Shown here: in pieces, positions 11,301 through 21,774 of the stretch
How positions within the stretch are numbered: the stretch's first letter is position 1
Layout of the letters: each line of letters starts with the position of its first letter
NCBI GenBank assembly: GCA_026419775.2
Contig: JAOPGA020001650.1
Location: forward strand, 1 to 33,463
DNA length: 33,463 bases
Reading direction: 5' to 3'
DNA from: Acrasis kona
Taxonomy: Eukaryota; Heterolobosea; Eutetramitea; Acrasida; Acrasidae
Notes under the pieces: generated by a model
Databases searched by the model: none
The model's input: the letters and a program-made list of their open reading frames with translations, nothing else
What the model was told of the DNA's origin: nothing
Made by a program: the position numbers and the translations under genes

Positions 11301-14300
11301 AAAACATGTGCTTTGTTGGGCGTGCAGATGCCAGCCATCGACAAACAAGAGGAGATCAGAAAGAGAATGAAGCATGAAGTGGATACGATTAGCGTTCATT
11401 TGAATGGAAGAAGTATTGATTCTATATTGGACCAAGAAGATATCACGAGCGCTCAGGACTTGATGGTCATGAAGGCCGTGTTGGCGTCATGGGCCGCTTT
11501 CTTTTGTCTGGGAAGTCCAGAGGGAACAGCGTTGACTACGTTGATCATGGTCAACTACACCTTATCGAAGGGTAATAGCGAATACGCTGCACCTGGTTTG
11601 TGTTTGTATAGTTTCTTGGCTGGTCAACTCACCCAAGATTACAAAATGGCATACGAACTGGGTCAACTAGGATACAAGATGTACCTTAAGAGAGGTTCCA
11701 CTGGTACGTCGGCCAGTAAAATATTATTCGGTTACAACGGTAGTTCTCGTCAATGGTGCGAGAGAGTGACCGATAGTTTGAAAGGTCTCAAAAAAGCATT
11801 CGAAGTGGCCATCTCCAGCGGAGATATCGCCTTTTCGTGTTATACCAGTCATCACATTATATGCGATATCTTTTTCGAAGGTAGCGAGCACCTCTCCGAA
11901 GTGTTCAAAGCGCATCAAAAGTACATGGGCTACTTGAAGAAAATCAATCAATTCATTTACAATTTTGCATCAGTCGCCACTCATCCGATGAGAAGTATGT
12001 GGGTGCCACGCGCTGGTTCATGGGCCATCAAATCAATGATAGAACATCACGATTTGGACATGAATCAATTCTACAAGGATTTCCACCAAACGCCCGTCTT
12101 TCTCTTTATCTACTTGTTTGCAGTCGTCGTAGAGAGTTTTTATTTTGAAGATACCAATAACTGGATTCGACTCGCTGATCAGTGTCACGAACAAATTAGT
12201 TTATTGTTAATTAGTTCTTCCAAAGTGGTGGAATTGCTTTTTTGTAAAGCCATGATTTATATGGGTCACGATTATGATTCGGATTGTAACATTACAAAAG
12301 AACAAGTCAATGTTTATTTACAAAGAGCGGACGAGACCATCAAAACGTTTCAAGAATGGAGTAAATTATGTCCAAGAAATTATAGTCACAAATTACATTT
12401 GCTTCTCGGAGAAAAATGTAGGTTGGCCGGAGACTTGCAAAATGCAGTGTATCATTTCGAAACGGCACTCAATTTGGCACAAGCCAATTGCAACAAACAA
12501 TACGAAGCCATGGCACATGAGTTCCTCGGTAAGCTCTGGTTAAGAAAAGGCGGTAAAATTTACATTCAATACGCCAAAATACATTTCGAAACTTCATTGT
12601 TCCTTTATGAAGAATGGGGAGCCAGCGGAAAAGTAGATTGGATGTGCAAGAGATATGCAAGGTTATTATCTCCGCATCTGCTCTCTAGAAATAGAACTCC
12701 CATGATGATTCAGGTCCATAGCGATATGATGGCCAACACATCCTCTTCGTCGAGCAACGGATCGACATTATCAAGAATCTGTAACGAAAGTTCATCGGAG
12801 TCACGTTCAGAGGGTGGAAGTGTAGCTAGCGTATTCACATCTAGCTTTGAAGACGACGAAACTTGTACCGTCGACGACGAGAAATCGACCTCTGCGATAA
12901 GTCCCACCTCGTCCAATATTCAACACCATACCAATCATCATCACTCCCTTTCTCATTACTCCAGCATTGGTAGTACGGGCAGTAGCAACCGACTCCAAAG
13001 AAGTCGCAACAACAATCACAACAATAGCAACAACAGCAATCGAGTGGACGATCCATTCATGGACTTGCTTACTTTTATGAAAATTGATCAACTGTCAGAA
13101 GCAGAACAAACGTTATCTGGCTTCTTGCTAAACATGATGAAGGTGATTTTACAAAACACCGGTGCAACCAAAGGAGTTTTTGTACAAGCAGATAAAGATC
13201 AAACGCTAACCGTAGTAGCAGAGTGTTCTTCACAACAACAACCTCTCGTAGATGTCCTCAGAGCAGTCAACTTGGACATTTACGAAAACGTTCCAAAAAA
13301 CATTGTTTACTACGTGGCTCGTAAAAGAGAACACGTGATCGTAAATGACGCCACGAATCCAAAACAAAGTAATTTACCATTCGATATCATCAACAATCAA
13401 TACATTTTACAAAACAACGTAAAGAGCATCTTGTGCATACCCATCGTAAAGTTAAAAGAGTTCAAGGGCGTTCTATATTTGGAAAATAACCTCGTGACGA
13501 GCGCATTCGTGAATCAAAGGCTCAAAACGATCGAAATGTTGAGCAGTCACTTGGCACTCAGTCTCAACGAAGCTCGATTCGAACAAGTCCTACAGAGCGA
13601 AAAGCAACTAAAAGTAGTAGCGACGGAATTGGGAATCGTCAAGAAGAGATTGGAAGAATTCATAGATGTGTTATGTCACGAATTGCGTAATCCACTTAAT
13701 GCCATTTTCGGCAACAAGGACATTATTGCTGACCACTTGAATGCCATCAAACAAGTCATGGACACATTTCACGCCAAAAAGAACGATCCGGTCGAGTTGA
13801 CCAAGATGATTACGTTCATGAACAATCAAATCGAAGAATGTAGAGATAGCGTCGCTGCAATGACCATATCTTCGGATCACTTGAAGGACATTGTGGATAC
13901 GGTACTAACGGTCAGCATGTTAGAGGACGAATCGAATCGATTACAAATCGTAAAATTCAATCCCCATCAAGTCATCCAAATGATCGCAATCATGTTCAAA
14001 GCAACGGTTGCCGAAAAGAAATTAACCTTGTTGACCAAAACGGATCAATCTTCCGTTCAACATTTCAATGTGATGGGCGATTTGTATCGATTCAAAGAAG
14101 TGATCATCAATTTGGTAAGCAATGCGATCAAATTTACAGAAGAGGGCACCATCACCATAAGCATTGGAATAGAGAGCATCAAGGACGATCAAGTCACTTT
14201 ATTAATACAGGTACAAGATACGGGAATTGGAATCAAGAAGGACGAAATTTCCAAACTATTTCAAAAATTCTCTCAAGCCAATTCTCAAACATTCGAGAAG

Positions 14301-15095
14301 TACGGAGGCAGTGGTCTTGGTTTGAAAATTAGTAAAGAAATTGTGCAGCTCATGGGCGGCACTCCTTTACAAATCAAAAGCGTGTATGGAAAAGGAAGTA
14401 CTTTTTACTTTAGTGTTCCTTTCAAAATGTGCACTCCTACCGACGATGGTAATAATGGCGGTGGTCAATTACCATCTCCTAGAGGCGTCACCTTGTTATC
14501 TAATCCTGTTCGCACCTCTAAAATTGCAATGAGCAAGCATCAATTGTTTGATTCGTTCGAAAAGAACGAAAAGACGAGACAATCATCAGTGTCGTCTCCG
14601 TCTTCTTTGATTGGTGGTGGTCATGCCACTACTAGCACATCATCATTGTCTCAGGTGGTGAACAACAGCGCTCAACAACACCAGTCGGACGCTCCGCCGG
14701 GTGGTTATAAAATTCTCGTAGTAGAAGATAATAAAATTAATCAAAAGTTGTTGTGCAGGGTATTATCTACAGCTAGCTATGAATTTGATGTGGCTGATAA
14801 TGGAGCTGAGTGTGTACAGAGCATCAGGCACAATAAGTATTCAATGATTTTGATGGACATTGAAATGCCGGTGATGGGCGGTATAGAGGCTACTCAAAAA
14901 ATTAGACAAATGGAAGATGAGCGTAATATACCTGTACAGGATCGAATTGTAATTATTGGAGTGAGCGCCAATTCGAGAAAGGAAAGCATTAATCTTGCGA
15001 TGAGCGCTGGTATGCAGGGTTATATTACGAAACCGTACATGAAGAATGATATTTTGGGTGTGATTCATAAATGGGATCATGGTGGTGGTCAGTAA
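8397..15095 (+). CDS. Hybrid histidine kinase: pseudokinase - ATPase - GAF - HisKA/HATPase - receiver
   Basis: Three exons (8397-8720, 8761-9490, 9532-15095; introns 40 and 41 nt) give 2205 residues. Parts in order: a Ser/Thr-kinase-like domain (about 15-300) with K41 retained but the catalytic HRD changed to HQS (138-140), the loop Lys and Asn also changed, and DFG as DLG (159-161); a P-loop ATPase with GYSGVGKTS split by intron 2 and Walker B in VIFLDDLQWAD; a Thr/Ser-rich insert near residue 560; a long helical region (about 700-1430); a Ser/Asn/His-rich linker; GAF (about 1540-1690); HisKA with phospho-acceptor H1734 in CHELRNPLNAI; HATPase with the N-box around N1878, DTGIGI and GGSGLGL; another Ser-rich linker; and a receiver with D2127 (LMDIEMP) and the TKPY lysine. 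This is a His-to-Asp phosphorelay sensor whose output would need a phosphotransfer protein. A further 5' exon cannot be excluded. Confidence 0.93.
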
Positions 15096-15275
15096 TAGTG
15101 GTTCACTACGTTTTGTAATTTTTTTTTTTAAATACACAGGTAAAGTTCAGAAAAGATTTTATTAATAAATTTGTTATATTATGTTTTCATCCTTGCTTGT
15201 TGGTTGGGTTCAATTTTATCTTTACAATATTTTTTGCTTTGTTACAAAAGCCGATAAATATCAAACATCATCGAG

Positions 15276-15648
15276 ATGAAATTGATTTTGATATTGTTGG
15301 TCCTGACTTTGGCTTCATTGGTTACTTGTGCAATTCCTCTTGTTCAGGTGAAGGAAAGGTCAAATGGATTGGAGTGCGTGGCATGCGAGGTGGTTATGAA
15401 TGCGGTGGAGCAGTGGGTTGTGAAGGAATCGACTGTAGCCAAAGCCGTAGACATCATCTCAAACACTGTCTGCCCTCATCTTGAACCCAAGATTAAAGCA
15501 GTAGTAAGTTACATTTTTTTCCCTCCGCATCTCACGATATATTTAGTGTCCAAAGATAATAGCCCAGTTCGGTCCGACTGTGTTCAAGGTGCTTATTGAA
15601 AGAGAAAATCCAACGGTACTTTGTAGAATGATGAGACTCTGTCAATAA
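15276..15648 (+). CDS. Secreted single-domain saposin-like protein
   Basis: Two exons (15276-15503 and 15547-15648; intron 43 nt) give 109 residues. Residues 1-18 (MKLILILLVLTLASLVTC) form a signal peptide. The mature chain is one saposin B domain with the six cysteines in order (ECVAC, then NTVCP, AVCPK, and the terminal VLCRMMRLCQ). Saposin-like proteins bind and perturb lipids. In amoebae, lone domains of this size include both lysosomal lipid-binding cofactors and pore-forming peptides aimed at ingested bacteria; sequence alone does not tell which this is. The intron splits the domain after the third helix. It lies shortly after the histidine kinase on the same strand. Confidence 0.85.
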
Positions 15649-15793
15649 TTGCTCAAAGTCATTATGATCGCTCGAAGTAGATATAAAATAAAAGCGATAC
15701 ACCCACCACATAATCGGTTTGCACTTATTTTAAACCTCATATACCTTGAATGTGAATTTTTTAAAACTGAATAGGATTCCTGTTTTTCAAATA

Positions 15794-16111
15794 ATGTCCA
15801 CAACTGGACCCTTGGATAAGTTTGTTAATTCGGTATGCACTAACGTTTCACCATTCCTTTTACATAATCATATCTTTACATATTTTCTATGTAAAATCAG
15901 ATTTTAGCAGGTCACTTCCGCAGACTACAACCACTCATTACAAATGTCCGAACAACCGGGTTAACTGCTTGTTTAGTTTCTTTGGCTATGATCTCGAGTT
16001 TGAGATACCATTATATTTGTTTAATTCATATATAAAAGGGAGGTTTTGGAGGATCTTTATCTCTCTAAAAGCGCATTTCACAAACTTCTTGCGAAGTTAA
16101 CACGCAGTTAG
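15794..16111 (+). CDS. Very small spliced helical protein (56 aa, 3' end uncertain)
   Basis: Three exons (15794-15832, 15901-15959, 16039-16111) with introns of 68 and 79 nt read continuously from ATG to TAG as 56 residues. The chain is strongly helical, with a leucine pattern in LRQP-like and EVLEDLYLSKSAFHKLLAKL segments. I do not recognise it with certainty; its size and coiled-coil character resemble small subunits of BLOC-1/BORC-type complexes. One odd point: directly after the TAG, in another frame, an open stretch (16108-16164, reading LDHIRVFLNRID) continues the heptad pattern and runs into the ATG of the next gene. So the true 3' end may involve another splice or a shifted frame. Confidence 0.45.
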
Positions 16112-16164
16112 ATCACATCCGTGTGTTCCTCAACAGAATTGACAATTGTAACCAGTCGTCGAGC

Positions 16165-17350
16165 ATGCTTTCAGCGTTTGTTTCATGGCTAATGTACCTT
16201 CTAGAAAGGTTTTGGTTCCAGTTATCGGACAACAACACAGTGCAACAGCACACAGAAGAATTACTACAAGGTTCGGCGAAGCTTTTTTACTTTATTTGAT
16301 AATCGAACAGCAAGTGTACGGAACTGTACATGGACCCACGAAAATGTACCTGTCAAGAAATATAATACTTTTATAAGCACTACATGCTTTCAGCCAACAA
16401 GCATTCAATCAAAGTCAAGAGGTGTCGTCCTATTAATTCATGGATTCGGTGCAGGTAGTGCTGTTTGGACGAAAGACATCGATCTGTTGTGCGAGCAGTT
16501 CGAGAAGATCTACACAATAGATTTAATCGGCTTTGCTAGATCAAACAAGGAGGACGGTGTACCGAGTTTAGTAGACCCTGAGGAGTTATTTATTGATTCA
16601 ATCGAGACATGGAGGAGCTTTTTAGATATCAAATCCCTCACAAGTAGGTTCTTTACTTGTGAAGTTATCATAACTTGTAGTTGTTGGACACTCATTTGGA
16701 GGGTTTCTTGCCAGCCTTTATTGCATCAAGTAAACAAAAAAATATATGCTAACAACTAATAAAATTATAGACACATGGATAGAGTAGAAAAACTTTGTTT
16801 GGCCTCTCCAATTGGACTCATCCCTGCATTCGATCGCAAAAAGGCATCTACATTTGAAACCATGTGGATCGAACTTGGACGCATATTTTATGAGTACGGA
16901 ATAACATTAAATTCAGTGTTGAGAGCTGCCGGTCCTTTGTCCACGTATCTAGTCAGACTTCATGGCAAGTGGAGGTTTGTTAATGGAACTAAATTACTTT
17001 CGAAGTACATTCACGCCGTTAACATTTTGAAGCATAACTCGATATCATTAAGAACTGAGAAGGCCATCTTTTCCATGCTATTGCCTGGTGCGTTCGCAAA
17101 GCATCCATTGAGCGAAAGAGTTGTGACCACTCATAGAAAGGTTATCAGCGATCTGGTGAAAAGAACAACAGTGCTTTATGGAGAAAATGATTGGATGGAT
17201 TATCGAGAGATGAAACAATTAAACGTTATTCTGCGGCGCATTACAGGGAATGTTGTGCCGATAAGCTTCGTTAAGAATAGTGGACATCAATTATTCTGGG
17301 ACAATCCTGAAGGCTTTGTAGAAACCATGATGACTGGTCTTGATAGATAA
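16165..17350 (+). CDS. Alpha/beta hydrolase of the ABHD4/ABHD5 (CGI-58) type
   Basis: Four exons (16165-16270, 16311-16643, 16681-16729, 16771-17350; introns 37-41 nt) give 355 residues. Motifs: oxyanion-hole region LLIHGFGAG; nucleophile elbow GHSFGG with S151; acid region around LYGENDWMD; and H335 in GHQLFWD, which is also an H-x4-D motif (H335, D340). ABHD5/CGI-58 has this H-x4-D box but carries Asn in place of the serine, whereas ABHD4-like N-acyl phospholipid lipases keep the Ser. Here both are present, so an active lipase or acyltransferase on phospholipids or lipid droplets is expected. The N-terminal helix (MLSAFVSWLMYLLERFWF) could anchor it to membranes. It converges on HPRT with 89 bp between stops. 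Confidence 0.85.
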
Positions 17351-17439
17351 AGTATTTATAGTTTTATTGTTGCAATAGACTTTCTTCACATCTGATACTT
17401 GTCATATCTTATAAATAAATTGAATGAATTAAAGTGTAT

Positions 17440-18171
17440 TTATTTCTTTGTGAACTTGTCGATGGCAGTTTGGGTTAATTCAGCACTATAAAAGTAATTG
17501 AGTAAAGAACATTCTATACAAACATGTAAGGTAAATGACGGTATAATCCTGCACAATCCAATCCATAACCGACCACAAATTTTTCACCAATGTGGAAACC
17601 TGTCCACTTGACGTTATCGTAACCCTCGACTTTTCTCTTCTGCTTGGGTGCAGTTAAAAGAACACAAAACTCTAGAGACCTGGGATTGCGGGTCTAAAGT
17701 AAATAATACAGCACAATTGTCCTTACTGAAAAATGTCTGGCTAAAAATTGTAGTGTATAACCGCTGTCTACAATGTCTTCGAGAATTAGAACATGTTTAT
17801 CCCAAACAGAGTCTCTGGTGTCCATCAAAATTTTAACTTTTCTATATTAAAGTTGAATTCAGATAACACAAACCTTCTCCAGTACTTCTCGTTCCACCAC
17901 GGTAACTGGACAAAGCTAAGAAATCAACCGTGTTTGGGATTGTTAGCTTCCTGGACAAATCGGCTAAATATTATTAGATACCGTCCAAAACTAACTCACC
18001 AGCAAACATGTAACTTCCAGTAAGGATGGGCACCAATACCAAAGCCTCACCATCTTTTAACACCTTCTCGTAATGTTCAGAAATCTGACTTGCCAATGTT
18101 GTTATTCTTTCTTGAATACTCTCTTCAGAGATTAGAATGGATCCACAGTCTGCGGGAAGTGGTATGCTCAT
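17440..18171 (-). CDS. HPRT1: Hypoxanthine(-guanine) phosphoribosyltransferase
   Basis: Five exons on the minus strand (18171-18000, 17963-17874, 17836-17727, 17693-17524, 17485-17440) with 32-38 nt introns give 195 residues. The enzyme salvages hypoxanthine and guanine by transferring phosphoribose from PRPP. Motifs in order: PADCGSILISEE at the N terminus; GSYMFAADLSRKL; SSYRGGTRSTGEVKIL (the flexible loop and the conserved GEV); the PRPP-binding LILEDIVDSGYT; a lysine-rich KQKRKVEGYDN region; and EKFVVGYGLDCAGLYRHLPYI, the C-terminal signature. Length matches eukaryotic HPRTs. The start at 18171 begins the family's conserved N-terminal strand. A protist that eats other cells would rely on such salvage. 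Confidence 0.93.
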
Positions 18172-19249
18172 TGGTGATACTTTTGTACGGGATGCTTTAC
18201 AACACCAAAAAGTAAAAGTTTTAAAAAATGAATGGGTGAGAGTTGCAAAAAGGAAGGAGCCATTAGAAAATGACAAAATTAACTCTTTATTTTGAAAATC
18301 TTTCATCACTGAAGAACACATTATAAAATGCTTTTCATTTTTTGCGTTGCTCTTCTGTCTCATGTATACCAGTGATCTTCGAAAAGCGTGCTTGTCTATT
18401 AAACCACTTATTATTATAATCTGAACAGTACTGAGGGAGAATTGACCCGGTCAAATCCTTAAACAGACATTCTTTAAGACGAACGCAATCCTAGTTAGCA
18501 CTGGTCTCGACACTACTGACCGAATCATAATCTTCTTGAATGCCGAATCTTTTTGGAATTGATCCCTTGCCCTAGTTGCTATTTATTTTGGCTGTAACGA
18601 GGTGATGTCTTCTTTTCGGTCATTGCTCCTTCATGGTGATAAAATGATTTTGTGGGAATAAATAGTAATTGTGCTGGGTATAATTGTGTGTTTGGAAAGA
18701 ACAATTCTGGTTGGTGTGAATGACTCGCTCTAACGTAGAACAGGTGTGTAGATGGAGTTATGCAGTGTTGTAAGCGAACTCTTCACATGCAGTACAAGGT
18801 TTGATGTAAATGCAGGTCCTGGTTGCAGTCTTGATGAATGTTGAAAATGTTTGTTGTGGCAAGGTTTGTTGAACTGGCGTGGTGTTGCGTTTTTCGAAAG
18901 TATTTGTTGTGCTGGTTGATCATATGTTGGTGTTGATGTGTACCAAAATAGTTATGATATCCCTTCCTTCTGCACTTCTCCCCGCGCTGCGTACTTCATC
19001 AATGTTTGAAAAATCTACATGTTGCCAAGTTAATTCGTGCAGTGAAGAATTGTACTGTCACTTCATCTGTGGTCTCGAGCCTCTTTCGGCGAGGTTAGTT
19101 CGATGTTCGATTGATTCGATTCGACTGCGTTGGTCTCTCATTGCGTTGTTAATTGTTGTTCAAGTTACAGTTCATTGTGTGCAATTGTGAACAGCGAACA
19201 TTCCTCTACTCCAATGTGCGATTTTGATTAGACATTGTGGTTGTCTCCG
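18172..19249. other. Intergenic region, no gene recognised
   Basis: About 1.1 kb upstream of HPRT. Reading frames are short and the composition drifts from AT-rich to GT-rich on the plus strand after about 18,700, which grades into the Thr/Pro-coding relic that follows. The minus strand shows one short open stretch near 18,740-18,890 without a start or family resemblance. I see no tRNA, repeat or defended coding exon. Confidence 0.4.
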
Positions 19250-20065
19250 GAGTTGGTGTGCGGTTGTAAAGGTTGATTCTGGGCAGTTGGTCCGGGAGTG
19301 GGCGGTGCTGTGGTTATAGTTGTACCGATTTGTTAGGGAATGGTGGTAGTAGTGGTTGGATCTAGTGTTGTAGCAGCAGTGGTGGTGTTGGTTGAAATTT
19401 TGTGATCTGTATCACGAATCTTTTCGGAACGTTCTGACTCTATTTGTCTCTTCATGCAGGCACATCATTGATTTAGTTACTAGAATCCATTTAGCTGTTG
19501 TGGTTGGATAAGGCGTTGGAGTGGCAGTTGTGTTGTTGGTTCTTGAGTTGGTGTAATAATAGTGGTGGTTGGTTCAGCGGTAATTGGAGTGTCAGTTGTA
19601 TCAGTTGAATCAGGTGTTGCGGCAATGGCAGGTGCGGCATTTGAGACAGTTGGTGCAGTAGTGGTAGTTGTAGGAGCACAGTTGCAGTGAATAAAGCGGC
19701 AGTTGTAATGGATGGTTCGACAGAAGGGTACCTGTTGGAGGACGGCAATTTGGTTTTCTACGAGACGTAGTAATTGTCATAGAAGCTGGTAATGGCATGG
19801 ATTCAGGAAAGTCTAGTGGAGGCGATGCAAGTGTTCTTTCTGGGGTAAAGCAATGGAAACTGCTGTTGGTAGTTGTCTTTCGATTGCTGTAGTTGTATCT
19901 GATAGGTGCTGGAGTAGGCATCGAAGTTGAAATTGGTGTTGCTGAATCTTTGGGTGCTGTTGTGTGTGTTGTAATAGGCGCAGTTGAGAGTGTTGATGTT
20001 GCATATCGCTCTAGTGATGTTGAGGCTGTTACTGGTGCTAGTGGCAGGGTGCTGTCTACTAAAAA
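19250..20065 (-). pseudogene. Decayed Thr/Pro-rich (mucin-like) reading frame
   Basis: On the minus strand this GT-rich DNA reads as Thr/Pro/Ser/Ala-rich protein, but only in pieces. One piece runs from about 20,060 to 19,740 (segments such as STLSTAPITTHTTAPKDSAT); after a frame change another runs from about 19,690 to 19,490 (CAPTTTTAPTVSNAAPAIAA); a third, near 19,410-19,240, has an internal TAA (STNTTTAATTLDPTTTTIP, then stop, then TTITTAPPTPGPTAQ). A good-looking 38-nt intron (GTAAGT...TTTTTTAG) lies just upstream at about 20,096-20,059. This fits a former secreted or surface mucin-like gene now broken by frameshifts and stops. An alternatively spliced live gene, or merely CA-rich DNA, is possible. 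Confidence 0.4.
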
Positions 20066-20753
20066 AGTTAGTAAGCTGTCGTGATGAATTACTTACAAGT
20101 ATTGTGTGGCGCTTGCTCTCTCCTTTTATTTTTTTCTTCTACTTTTTCGCTCTTCGCTCATTTCTGGTTTGCTCTTCTACTGTGTATGCCGTTACCGCTC
20201 AACTCCATAATGATCTCTCTGATTTGATTATAACTCTATCTGGTTGTATTCTTGTAACAAGACAAATGATGATGTTACGATAGGAGTTGAGCGGCATCCG
20301 TTTGATGTGTATATGCGTCAAGGTAATGGTGGATGTTGTAATCGATGTGCACGTTAACCTGGTTGAAACGTGGGCTGTATGTCCGTTTTTGATGAAGTTG
20401 CGAATGATGGTATGTTGTTACGAAACATTAGCATGAATTCCTTCGCAGTTGAGGCGACGTGATTATGTGCGGTCGACGAATAGATTGATGTTGGTTGTGC
20501 TGATGTGATTCTTCATATATTGTTGTTTGATCATTCGTAAGTAGCTGTATGTGAATGTATGATCGGCAGTCGATGATGTTGTGTTGTTGATCTTGTAGGG
20601 TTGAATTATTGGTTGAATTGTTTGGGCTTGGGATGGTGAGGATCGATGATGTCTTGGGTGTAGAGTTGTGATGGGTGCTAGCGTAGCCTTTGATGATGGT
20701 CAGTTTCTGTTTGTTTGAGTCTGTTCGTATCTGATTGTTGCTTCCTACTGGTT
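20066..20753. other. GT-rich intergenic region
   Basis: About 690 bp with no recognisable exon, RNA gene or repeat family. The plus strand stays rich in GTTG and GATG strings, like the preceding mucin-like relic, so it may be further decayed sequence of the same origin. Confidence 0.3.
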
Positions 20754-20970
20754 ATATGTATCACACTTTGTTGTGATGGTTGCTGTTTCATTATGTACTA
20801 CAGATTAACAGAGTAACCTATGATACAATCTGAAGGAGCGGAACCCATAACCTTCGAATGATATATGTATCACAGTTTTACTGTGACGGTCGCCGTTTCT
20901 TCATGTTCCGTAGATTAACAGTGTCAACCTATGGTACAAGCCGAAAGGGGCAGAACCCATATCGTAGGAC
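20754..20970. repeat. Tandem duplication, two ~109-bp copies with a conserved hairpin
   Basis: Copy 1 (20754-20862) and copy 2 (20863-20970) align along their length: ATATGTATCAC start, then GATTAACAG, CAACCTATGRTACAA and GAACCCATA at the same offsets. Near the start of each is a small stem-loop: TCACA/TGTGA in copy 1 and TCACAG/CTGTGA in copy 2. Confidence 0.7.
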
Positions 20971-21012
20971 CGTATGAAACTATGGTTTCTCAACGTTTTC
21001 TGTTTGGTCATA

Positions 21013-21395
21013 GTAACTGTGCCTGGATGGAAGATAGATTTGTTTTCTAATGTGAGGTTAGTGGAAACTGATGAAAGTGTCTTCTTACCTTCTTCATCTC
21101 TTGGCAGTAGCAGGTTTGGACGAGTACTTCCAAGATACGGTACCAGATGAAGGTCCATGTGATGGTCGTAGCTCATCCGTTTAGATTTGGTTCATGCAAT
21201 GTGTGATGATAACCGTGCCCTGATGGAAGATGGTTTTGTTCTAATGTGAGGTTAGTTGGAATTGTTAAAAGTGTCTTCTTACCTTCTTCATCTCTTGGCA
21301 GCAGGTTTGGACAAGTACTTCCAAGATACGGTACCAGATAAAGGTCCATGTGATAGTCGTAGCTTATCCGTATGGATTTGGTTCACGCAGTGTTG
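21013..21395. repeat. Tandem duplication, two ~190-bp copies
   Basis: Copy 1 begins at about 21013 (GTAACTGTGCCTGGATGGAA) and copy 2 at about 21209 (ATAACCGTGCCCTGATGGAA), a period near 196 bp. Long strings are shared, including AAAGTGTCTTCTTACCTTCT, CTCTTGGCAG and ACTTCCAAGATACGGTACCA. The copies differ by small indels, so the duplication is recent but not fresh. No coding frame is kept across both. Confidence 0.8.
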
Positions 21396-21616
21396 TGTTG
21401 TGTTATTGTTTTTGTTTTCTGTTTGTGTTTTTTTGTTTGAAGTTGGCCAATTTATAGAGTTTGAACTAGAAGAAAATTATGAAATTCGACGAGCATCTTT
21501 ACAATCTTAACGGATTTTTTTCCCTCAATGCACATTACAATGACTGACAACTTTGACTTTTCGACATGTCAATTTTGACACAAAGAATTGGTATTTTCCG
21601 TCACGTCTGCGGGCGA

Positions 21617-21726
21617 AGGATATTTTTGCGAACGAGTGCGGAACGAGTGAGGACTGAGTGTAGCGGAGGCTCCGCCGAGCGGAACGAAGTCCGAAAGAGT
21701 GACACACGAGTGAGCAAAAATATCCT
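21617..21726. repeat. Large imperfect palindrome (110 bp)
   Basis: The outer arms are a perfect 13-bp inverted repeat (AGGATATTTTTGC at 21617-21629 and its reverse complement at 21714-21726). Inside are a GGACT/AGTCC pair (21651-21655 and 21688-21692) and a perfect GCGGAG-G-CTCCGC palindrome (21663-21675). The inner part has several GAACGAGTG-like strings and is more GC-rich than its surroundings. Confidence 0.75.
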
Positions 21727-21774
21727 GAGCGAAAAGTAAACGGGAAAAGCTGTCTCTTACGTTTAAAAAAATGA

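Noticed and set aside
16108-16164. Treating the ABHD gene as starting at 16108 rather than at the ATG at 16165
   Set aside because: That stretch lacks a start codon, and ATG 16165 gives a natural N-terminal membrane helix. The oddity is reported as a finding instead.
17974-18363. N-terminal extension of HPRT up to 18363
   Set aside because: The extra residues are unlike the family, and the ATG at 18171 starts the conserved N-terminal strand.
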